From Flavisolibacter sp. (GTDB taxonomy: Bacteria; Bacteroidota; Bacteroidia; Chitinophagales; Chitinophagaceae), in assembly GCA_017745135.1 (NCBI GenBank), contig JAGIAB010000113.1, positions 1 to 8,722 of the forward strand: a stretch of DNA of 8,722 nt, read 5' to 3'. Both the position numbers and the translations under genes were made by a program. The notes beneath the pieces were generated by a model. The model was not told the origin of the DNA. It did no database searches and worked only from the letters and a program-made list of their open reading frames with translations. Positions 1 to 5,175 of this stretch are shown one piece after another; position 1 is the stretch's first letter, and each line of letters begins with the position of its first letter.

Positions 1-50
1 GCCACATACTTCCGCCATTAGGGCAACAATTAATGGCGGAAGTATGTGGC
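1..50. repeat. Perfect 20-bp inverted repeat at the left window edge
   Basis: Bases 1-20 are the exact reverse complement of bases 31-50, separated by a 10-base loop (21-30, gggcaacaat). The right arm lies in the reading frame of the NuoN-like gene and encodes a plausible conserved stretch (NGGSMWLA). The left arm in the same frame reads PHTSAIR, which does not look like the complex I subunit. The repeat starts exactly at base 1. I infer a fold-back artefact at a contig end rather than a biological hairpin, though a real palindrome cannot be excluded. Confidence 0.9.
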
Positions 51-253
51 TGGCTGTATTTGCTGTGTTAATGGCGGCAGTGAGTGTTTATTATTATTTC
101 CGTTTGATTCAAGCCATGTATTTCAAAGAAGGAAAAGGAGGCGCCGGCATTCAATTATCCTCTTCATTTAAATATACAATGGTTGTGCTAGCGGCCGTAA
201 CCATTTTGCTAGGAGTATTTCCCAATTTACTCATCAACTGGCTCTATTTTTAG
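2..253 (+). CDS. nuoN: NADH-quinone oxidoreductase subunit N, C-terminal fragment (partial)
   Basis: This is the 3' end of a gene that begins left of the window. NuoN is one of the antiporter-like membrane subunits of respiratory complex I and takes part in proton pumping coupled to quinone reduction. The visible part has two hydrophobic helices. The first carries the motif VSVYYYFRLIQAMYF, typical of the C-terminal region of NuoN in Bacteroidota. The second (about MVVLAAVTILLGVFPNLL) ends four residues before the terminal LYF. A short charged, glycine-rich loop (KEGKGGAG) lies between them. The ATG at 44 is internal and should not be taken as the gene start, because the frame is open to the window edge. 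Codons before about base 23 probably derive from a fold-back artefact. NuoM or an Mrp antiporter subunit is a less likely alternative. The next gene starts 62 bases downstream on the same strand. Confidence 0.75.
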   Translation, partial: PHTSAIRATINGGSMWLAVFAVLMAAVSVYYYFRLIQAMYFKEGKGGAGIQLSSSFKYTMVVLAAVTILLGVFPNLLINWLYF

Positions 254-315
254 GACCTAATAAAAATCAGCTTCTATTGTGTCGGAGGTTTACTAATTTA
301 GTAGCGGTTTTCTAA

Positions 316-1590
316 ATGAAAGTTTCTGACGTTTTATCGCTTGCTTATCGGAGTATACGTAGCCACAAACTTCGCACCGGAATTACTGTAGCAATTATTG
401 CAATTGGTATTACAGCTTTGATTGGATTTACTACGGCCATCCAGGCAATGAACGAAAAACTGATGGAGAGTTTTTCAACCATGGGAGCTAATGGTTTTAC
501 CATTCGTTTTAAAGAAAGAAACTTTCGTATTGGAGGTGGCGGAGGAGACGTTGAGCTTTCAAAAAAAGGTGCAAAAAAACAAAAGCAATCAAGTCTGAAT
601 AAAGTGCTCACAGAAGATGAATCGGAATTATTTGTAAAAAGATATCAATTCCCCGGAGCTACTGTAGGGCTTTCCACTTTTTCGGGCAGGAATAATATTG
701 TTTCTTATCAATCATCAAAAACAAGTCCGAACGTTTTAATGATGGGCGGTGATGAAAATTATCTTTTTTTAAATGGTTTTTCATTACTGGCAGGAAGAAA
801 TTTTTCAAAGCAGGAAATACAATCAGCCCAAAATATTTGTTTACTTGGTTACGATGTCGCGTCAAAATTGTTTAAGCTCAACCGTTCAATGGCGGTAAAT
901 CATGTCGTTCGAATTAACGATGTACCTTACAGGGTGATTGGTGTTTTGGCGAGCCGCGGTTCGTCATTTGGGTTTAGCAGGGATAATCTTATTGTTATTG
1001 GTTATAAAAGCGTAGAGAAATTTTCAAGCAATAATTCCTACACTATAGGAGTTAAAATTGATAGGCTAAACCAGGTAACCAATGCTATGGGAGAAGCGGA
1101 GGGAGTTTTTAGAGCCATCCGAAAGCTGAATACAACAGAAGAAAGCAATTTTGTTGTGGAGCGAAGTGATAGTGTTGCAGAAAAAGCAATCAATGTACTA
1201 AGTTATTTAACCGCAGCTATTGTTGTTATAGGTTTTATCACATTAATAGGTTCTGCAATTGGATTGATGAATATTATGTTGGTATCGGTAACTGAAAGAA
1301 CAAAAGAAGTAGGTTTGATAAAAGCTATTGGAGGAAAAAGTAAAACGGTGCGTCAGCAATTTTTATCGGAAGCGATCCTTATTAGTTTATTAGGTGCTTT
1401 CTTTGGAGTTGTATTGGGATTATTGTTTGGAAATTTTTTGGCGGTATTATTAAGTGCAGGTTTTACCGTTCCGTGGAAATGGATCGGTTATGGAATTGCA
1501 ATTTGCGGAACAGTGGGTTTACTGGCTGGTTTGTACCCTGCTTTGAAGGCAGGAAAGCTCAATCCAATTGATGCGTTGAGGTATGAATAA
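316..1590 (+). CDS. ABC transporter permease, MacB/FtsX family
   Basis: This is a 424-residue inner-membrane permease of the MacB/LolCE type, in which a periplasmic domain sits between helix 1 and helices 2-4. Helix 1 is at about residues 22-42, followed by a MacB-like periplasmic core at about 45-285. The C-terminal FtsX domain has helices at about 296-321, 353-378 and 389-409. Family marks are the cytoplasmic loop after helix 2 (SVTERTKEVGLIKAIGG, about 324-340) and the end LNPIDALRYE. The periplasmic domain begins with an unusual low-complexity stretch: a GGGGG run at 73-77 and a Lys/Gln-rich segment at 82-91. The start is firm because a TAA stop in frame directly precedes the ATG. No ATPase or membrane-fusion partner is visible, so the substrate cannot be named. 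Proteins of this type handle lipoproteins, peptides or macrolides. Family assignment is secure; the exact role is unknown. Confidence 0.88.
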   Translation: MKVSDVLSLAYRSIRSHKLRTGITVAIIAIGITALIGFTTAIQAMNEKLMESFSTMGANGFTIRFKERNFRIGGGGGDVELSKKGAKKQKQSSLNKVLTEDESELFVKRYQFPGATVGLSTFSGRNNIVSYQSSKTSPNVLMMGGDENYLFLNGFSLLAGRNFSKQEIQSAQNICLLGYDVASKLFKLNRSMAVNHVVRINDVPYRVIGVLASRGSSFGFSRDNLIVIGYKSVEKFSSNNSYTIGVKIDRLNQVTNAMGEAEGVFRAIRKLNTTEESNFVVERSDSVAEKAINVLSYLTAAIVVIGFITLIGSAIGLMNIMLVSVTERTKEVGLIKAIGGKSKTVRQQFLSEAILISLLGAFFGVVLGLLFGNFLAVLLSAGFTVPWKWIGYGIAICGTVGLLAGLYPALKAGKLNPIDALRYE

Positions 1591-1663
1591 ATGACAAGAA
1601 ATCAACATTTAACGATAAAAACTCCTGGTAAAAAGGGATATTACTAACTTTAAAAACTTGCTG

Positions 1664-1680
1664 GGTTAAAAAAGGTTAAA
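1664..1680. repeat. GGTTAAA direct repeat with 10-bp period upstream of exbB
   Basis: The heptamer GGTTAAA occurs at 1664-1670 and again at 1674-1680, separated by AAA, so the copies are about one helical turn apart. It lies in the 196-base gap between the ABC permease and exbB, about 110 bases before the exbB ATG. This gap has no convincing terminator for the permease gene and no exact match to the Bacteroidota -7 element TAnnTTTG. A regulator-binding role is only an inference; chance in A/T-rich DNA is possible. Confidence 0.35.
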
Positions 1681-1765
1681 CGGCAATAAAAAAATGATGG
1701 GCTTGCAAGGGATTGAATGTATTTTTTCAGTAGAATTGTGACCCAAAATTACTTAGGACTTTCAT

Positions 1766-1786
1766 TAACAATTAAAAATTTCAAAC
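1766..1786 (+). promoter_or_regulatory. A/T-rich translation leader of exbB
   Basis: No Shine-Dalgarno sequence precedes the exbB ATG. Instead there is TAACAATTAAAAAT beginning exactly 21 bases before the start codon. The same octamer TAACAATT stands at the same distance before the second exbD gene. A-rich leaders without Shine-Dalgarno pairing are usual in Bacteroidota. Confidence 0.35.
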
Positions 1787-2653
1787 ATGGCAGAAACAAG
1801 ACCGACTGCAGGTGCAACAACATCATCAGTTAAGGCAACATCAGTTCAACCGAAAAAAGGTGGCAATGCAATTTCGTGGTTAGCTCCTATTATTTGTATC
1901 ATCGCAGGTTATTGCATCTGGAGGTTTTTAATGGGTGATCCGGCTGGATTTGCCAAACCAGATACAGAAGGCGGATTTTGGCCAACACATCATGGTCCAA
2001 AAGATGCCTGGCACCGTATTTACGAAGGTGGTATCATCGTGCCTTTGTTACTCGGTATGTTTTTGATGGTGATCACGTTTTCAATTGAGCGTTTTTTAAC
2101 TATCAGCAAGGCTTTGGGTAAAGGTTCTATTGCGGATTTCATCCGTAAAGTTCAATACCACCTGGCTAACCGTAACGTAGACGCAGCACTTGCGGAGTGC
2201 GACAGGCAAAGAGGTTCAGTAGCAAACGTGATGAAAGCAGGCCTGCGCCGCTACAAAGAAATGATCAATGTTACAGAACTGGATACAGAACAAAAAGTAA
2301 TCTCTATTCAAAAAGAAGTGGAAGAAGCTACGGCTCTTGAATTACCTATGTTGCAGAAGAACCTTGTGTTTCTTTCTACAATCACCTCAGTTGGTACTTT
2401 GATTGCCTTGTTAGGTACGGTAATGGGAATGATCCGTTCGTTCTCAGCTTTGGGTGAATCCGGTGGTGGTGATGCAACGGCTCTTGCAGTAGGTATCTCT
2501 GAGGCCTTGTATAACACAGCCCTTGGTATCGGTACTTCCGCTTTGGCTTTGATTATGTACAACATCTTCACTACAAAAATTGACAGCATTACATACGGTA
2601 TTGACGAATCCGGTTTCACATTAACACAATCTTTTGCTTCTTTATATAAATAA
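1787..2653 (+). CDS. exbB: ExbB-like proton channel of the Ton motor (MotA/TolQ/ExbB family)
   Basis: This 288-residue inner-membrane protein forms the ring-shaped channel of the ExbB-ExbD-TonB motor, which uses the proton gradient to power outer-membrane TonB-dependent transporters. It has four hydrophobic segments, at about residues 29-48, 81-103, 193-218 and 235-261. The last two hold the family's conserved core, including VGTLIALLGTVMGMIRSF (202-219) and the small-residue-rich helix after ALAVGISEALYNTALGIG (232-249). A charged cytoplasmic region (about 104-190) lies between segments 2 and 3. The first segment and the Thr/Ser-rich N-terminus (1-28) go beyond the usual three-helix layout, a form I associate with Bacteroidota ExbB proteins. 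The ATG at 1787 is preceded by an A/T-rich leader without a Shine-Dalgarno sequence. Two exbD genes and tonB follow on the same strand with gaps of 26-59 bases, so an operon is likely. TolQ is the main alternative, but the adjacent tonB favours ExbB. Confidence 0.93.
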   Translation: MAETRPTAGATTSSVKATSVQPKKGGNAISWLAPIICIIAGYCIWRFLMGDPAGFAKPDTEGGFWPTHHGPKDAWHRIYEGGIIVPLLLGMFLMVITFSIERFLTISKALGKGSIADFIRKVQYHLANRNVDAALAECDRQRGSVANVMKAGLRRYKEMINVTELDTEQKVISIQKEVEEATALELPMLQKNLVFLSTITSVGTLIALLGTVMGMIRSFSALGESGGGDATALAVGISEALYNTALGIGTSALALIMYNIFTTKIDSITYGIDESGFTLTQSFASLYK

Positions 2654-2661
2654 GAAGCATC

Positions 2662-2684
2662 TGGTTTATGGATTTTTGAAACCA
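2662..2684 (+). other. Small hairpin between exbB and the first exbD gene
   Basis: TGGTTT (2662-2667) and AAACCA (2679-2684) pair perfectly across an 11-base loop, nine bases after the exbB stop codon. No T-run follows the stem, so this is not a standard intrinsic terminator. It could affect mRNA stability or the balance of ExbB to ExbD, or have no function. Confidence 0.3.
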
Positions 2685-2712
2685 ATTGAATCTCAATACA
2701 AAATTTTTATTC

Positions 2713-3387
2713 ATGCCAAGTGTCAAAATACCAAGGAAAAGCACATTTACGGACATGACGCCTTTTGTGGACGTAGCTTTTCTTATTCTTTCTTTCTTTA
2801 TGCTGGCTACTAAGTTTAAACCGCCGGCACCAATTGAAATAACAACACCTAAATCTGTTTCTTCAGAAAAATTAAAAGAGCAGGATGCAGTGTTGATCGA
2901 GTTCGATTCTACTGGAAAGGTTTACTTTACAATGAATACTAAAACTCAGCAAGAGTCTGATAAACAATTGAAAAGAGACCTTATCACCGAGGTAAACAAA
3001 AATCGGAATCTTGGATTAACAGAAAGGGAGATTCAGAGTTTTACGAACTATTCAACTGTAGGATCACCATTTAGCGAACTGAAAACCCTCTTAGATCTTC
3101 CACAGGACCAAAGGAAAACTGTGAAGCAGAAGGGAATTCCGGTTGATTCCGCAAACAATGAATTAACTACATGGATAGGAGCAGCGAAGGTTGCTTTTCA
3201 GGGCCGTCAAATGTTTTATATGCTTAAAGGCGACAACAAGGCAAAATACCCGTCCTTTAAAGGCGTGATTGATGCAATGAAGGCCAATGAAGAGTTTAAA
3301 TACAAGCTGATCACTGATCCTAAAACTGTTCCTTATGGTACTGACCTGTACACTAAAAGAGAGTCAGGTAAGGCCGATGAGGAATAA
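2713..3387 (+). CDS. exbD: ExbD-like Ton motor subunit, first paralogue (long form)
   Basis: This is a 224-residue ExbD/TolR-family protein with a short cytoplasmic N-terminus, one transmembrane helix (about 17-34) and a periplasmic domain. The N-terminal motif DMTPFVDVAFLILSFF (14-29) contains Asp20, which corresponds to the membrane Asp that carries protons in this family. A proline-rich stretch (KPPAP) follows the helix. The protein is much longer than a classical ExbD of about 140 residues: the segment at about 100-155 appears to be an insertion, before a likely C-terminal fold at about 155-210 (WIGAAKVAFQ, SFKGVIDAMK). I chose the ATG at 2713 rather than the in-frame TTG at 2686. MPSVKIPRKST is the typical Bacteroidota ExbD beginning, and the nine extra residues would add only a hydrophobic patch. 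It follows exbB by 59 bases and precedes a second exbD by 26 bases. Family assignment is secure; its division of labour with the second paralogue is unknown. Confidence 0.9.
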   Translation: MPSVKIPRKSTFTDMTPFVDVAFLILSFFMLATKFKPPAPIEITTPKSVSSEKLKEQDAVLIEFDSTGKVYFTMNTKTQQESDKQLKRDLITEVNKNRNLGLTEREIQSFTNYSTVGSPFSELKTLLDLPQDQRKTVKQKGIPVDSANNELTTWIGAAKVAFQGRQMFYMLKGDNKAKYPSFKGVIDAMKANEEFKYKLITDPKTVPYGTDLYTKRESGKADEE

Positions 3388-3392
3388 TTTTC

Positions 3393-3413
3393 TAACAATT
3401 TAAAAAAACCGAT
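3393..3413 (+). promoter_or_regulatory. A/T-rich translation leader of the second exbD gene
   Basis: TAACAATTTAAAAA begins 21 bases before the ATG at 3414 and closely resembles the exbB leader at the same spacing (14 of 21 positions identical by eye). There is no Shine-Dalgarno sequence. It may be a shared translation-initiation element or simply reflect general A/T bias. Confidence 0.35.
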
Positions 3414-4046
3414 ATGGCAGATATAGATGTTTCCGGTGGTGATAGTGGCCATAAAAAAGGCCCGGGGGTCAAAAAAGCAAAAAAGCTCTCCACGAGAGTA
3501 GATATGACCCCGATGGTGGATCTAGGCTTCCTGCTCATTACGTTTTTCATCTTTACAACAACCATGAGTACTCCTTCTACCATGAAGCTATTCATGCCAA
3601 AAGATGAAAAGGATCAAAAAGACCTCACCGAAGTAAAACAGTCCGGAGCCTTAACTATTTTGTTAGGGAAAGACAACGGTATTTACTACTACGAAGGTCA
3701 GTTAGAGTCTGATGGTTCTAATTTTAAAAGCAGTACGTATAAGGAAATACGCGACGAAATCATAAAGAAGAAGAAAGAAGTGATTGCAGCGCATTATCAC
3801 TCACCAGCCTGCGACAAGCTGCAAAAAGATGCCCAGGACAAAGGTGACCCGGATTGGAAAGATGCATGCAAAGACAAGGATTTTGTCGTAATTATTAAAC
3901 CTAATAAGGAAGCAACTTATAAAAATACAGTTGACATACTGGACGAAATGACCATTAACCAGGTTAAACGTTTTGCATTGGTGGATATTACACAGGATGA
4001 AAACAGCCTGGTCAAAGCCACTGAGCAAAGTAATGGAGTTCAGTAA
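3414..4046 (+). CDS. exbD: ExbD-like Ton motor subunit, second paralogue
   Basis: This 210-residue ExbD/TolR-family protein is clearly different from the paralogue just upstream. A Gly/Lys-rich cytoplasmic N-terminus (1-28) leads into RVDMTPMVDLGFLLITFFIF (28-47). Its Asp36 is in the position of the conserved proton-carrying Asp. One helix (about 35-52) is followed by the periplasmic domain. The C-terminal part (DFVVIIKPNKEATYKNTVDI, about 156-175, then NQVKRFALVDIT, about 182-193) matches the usual ExbD periplasmic fold. Between about residues 105 and 155 there is a highly charged insertion with the protein's only two cysteines, Cys133 and Cys152. These would be periplasmic and could form a disulphide. 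It starts 26 bases after the first exbD and ends 55 bases before tonB. Two exbD genes per ton cluster are known from other Bacteroidota such as Flavobacterium; whether the two proteins form mixed dimers is inference. Confidence 0.92.
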   Translation: MADIDVSGGDSGHKKGPGVKKAKKLSTRVDMTPMVDLGFLLITFFIFTTTMSTPSTMKLFMPKDEKDQKDLTEVKQSGALTILLGKDNGIYYYEGQLESDGSNFKSSTYKEIRDEIIKKKKEVIAAHYHSPACDKLQKDAQDKGDPDWKDACKDKDFVVIIKPNKEATYKNTVDILDEMTINQVKRFALVDITQDENSLVKATEQSNGVQ

Positions 4047-4101
4047 TTCAGCCGTATGGAAATTAAGTATTATTGCATCTAACTATTACTAAACAAAAAC
4101 A

Positions 4102-4932
4102 ATGGAAGCGAATAAAATATTACAGGCCGATCTGCTTGACCTGGTTTTTGAAGGCCGAAACAAAGATTACGGCGCTTACGAGCTTCGCAAAAGATACAAC
4201 AAGCGTATTTTAGCAGCGCTGGGTATTACTACTGCAATAGCTATTGTAGCAATTGGTAGTAGCCTGCTTGCAAAATCGATTGGTGGTAAAAGCGATGACC
4301 AGGTACAGGTAAGAGAAGTGGTGCTGGAGCAGGTGCAGCAACAGGCGGAAGAAAAACCACCGCCACCGCCGCCGCCGCCGCCAAAAGCACCGCCACCACC
4401 CAAAGTGGAAATGACAAAGTTTACTCCTCCGGTCATTAAAAAGGACGAAGAGGTAAAACAGGAAGAAATTCCGCCGGTTGAAAAACTGGAAGATACCAAG
4501 ATCGATATCAAAAGCGAGGAAGGTATTAAAGATCCTGGTATTACCATGCCACCACCGGTGGACGAAGGAAAGAAGGTAGTGGAAGAACCCAAGATTGATG
4601 AAAATCACATCTTTACTAAGGTAGAGATAGAGGCCCAGGTTGACCAGAAGCAGTGGATCAGGCACCTTCAATCGCAACTGCAGCGTTATATTGAGGATGC
4701 TGCTGCTAACGGAATGAATCCCGGAACCTACACTGTTCAGGTAAAGTTCCTTGTTGAGAGAGATGGTAGCATTGCTGATGTACAGGCATTGAACGATCCT
4801 GGATTTGGTTTAGGAAAAGCAGCCGTAGATGTGGTGAAAAAAGGACCGAAATGGAGCCCCGGTATTCAAAACGGTAAGCAAGTGCGTTCTTATCATACGC
4901 AGCCAATTACCTTTGTAGTACAGGAGCAGTAA
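4102..4932 (+). CDS. tonB: TonB energy transducer
   Basis: This 276-residue protein spans the periplasm and passes energy from ExbB-ExbD to outer-membrane transporters by binding their TonB box. It has an N-terminal cytoplasmic segment of about 37 residues (LLDLVFEGRNKDYGAYELRK, 11-30) that is characteristic of Bacteroidota TonB and absent from the proteobacterial protein. One transmembrane helix (about 38-58) follows, then a proline-rich spacer (nine Pro at 86-94, PPPP at 97-100, then Pro/Lys/Glu-rich to about 165). The C-terminal TonB domain lies at about 185-275. Domain marks are VKFLVERDGSIADVQ (214-228), the PKWSPGIQNGKQV stretch (249-261) and QPITFVV near the end (267-273). It is the last gene of the exbB-exbD-exbD-tonB cluster and is followed 18 bases later by a strong intrinsic terminator. 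The start codon follows the A-rich leader AAACAAAAACA. No Fur-like operator was recognised. Confidence 0.96.
   Translation: MEANKILQADLLDLVFEGRNKDYGAYELRKRYNKRILAALGITTAIAIVAIGSSLLAKSIGGKSDDQVQVREVVLEQVQQQAEEKPPPPPPPPPKAPPPPKVEMTKFTPPVIKKDEEVKQEEIPPVEKLEDTKIDIKSEEGIKDPGITMPPPVDEGKKVVEEPKIDENHIFTKVEIEAQVDQKQWIRHLQSQLQRYIEDAAANGMNPGTYTVQVKFLVERDGSIADVQALNDPGFGLGKAAVDVVKKGPKWSPGIQNGKQVRSYHTQPITFVVQEQ
4357..4382 (+). repeat. Proline-codon (CCG/CCA) tract within tonB
   Basis: Nine consecutive proline codons encode residues 86-94 of TonB, with five CCG codons in a row at 4366-4380. This is the start of the periplasmic spacer. A triplet repeat of this kind can lengthen or shorten without breaking the frame, so spacer length could vary among strains; that is inference. 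Confidence 0.8.
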
Positions 4933-4950
4933 GAAGTTTCAAATCGAGAT

Positions 4951-4983
4951 AAAAACTCCTTCATTCAAGAAGGAGTTTTTTTT
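4951..4983 (+). terminator. Intrinsic terminator of the ton cluster
   Basis: A perfect 12-bp stem pairs aaaaactccttc (4951-4962) with gaaggagttttt (4969-4980) around the loop attcaa, and the T-run continues to 4983. It begins 18 bases after the tonB stop codon. The A-run on the left arm means it could also act weakly on transcripts from the opposite strand. Confidence 0.92.
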
Positions 4984-5084
4984 ATTAATAGCACTCCTGT
5001 TGCTGAACTGAAATATTCTTATTGGTTTTCCATGCAATTCCTGCCTGCGAATTTTACTTACAATATCAAGAAAGGAAAGGGAGT

Positions 5085-5092
5085 TATTTTTG
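5085..5092 (+). promoter_or_regulatory. Possible Bacteroidota-type -7 element upstream of mnmE
   Basis: TATTTTTG matches the Bacteroidota -7 consensus TAnnTTTG exactly and lies 83 bases before the mnmE ATG, after the tonB terminator, where a promoter is expected. No TTG is present at the usual -33 spacing, so support is only partial. The rest of the 243-base gap between tonB and mnmE holds no gene that I can see. Confidence 0.3.
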
Positions 5093-5175
5093 TTGAGAAG
5101 GTTTTAAACTGCGTCACTGACTATAATATTTTAGACTGTGAAAGCGTCAATCTTTGAATTCTTTTAATAATAGAA

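Noticed and set aside
44..253. A separate 69-residue membrane protein starting at ATG 44
   Set aside because: The frame is open to the window edge and the sequence is the C-terminus of a NuoN-like subunit, so the ATG is internal.
292..302. Palindrome ACTAA-T-TTAGT upstream of the permease gene
   Set aside because: It is short, A/T-rich and unsupported by any other element, so it is likely chance.
1591..1647. Small 18-codon frame starting right after the permease stop codon
   Set aside because: It is very short, has no recognisable features and no clear initiation signal; the ATG next to the stop is probably chance.
1703..1727. Promoter for exbB from TTG (1703) and TATTTTTT (1720-1727)
   Set aside because: The spacing of 14 bases is too short for the Bacteroidota -33/-7 pair, and the final G of TAnnTTTG is missing.
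2686..2712. Upstream in-frame TTG start for the first exbD gene
   Set aside because: It would add nine residues not typical of ExbD, whereas the ATG at 2713 gives the familiar MPSVKIPRKST beginning after an A/T-rich leader.
4176..4677. Two long - strand frames opposite tonB
   Set aside because: They are shadows of the tonB coding sequence; their Gly- and Trp/Arg-rich runs simply mirror its proline codons.
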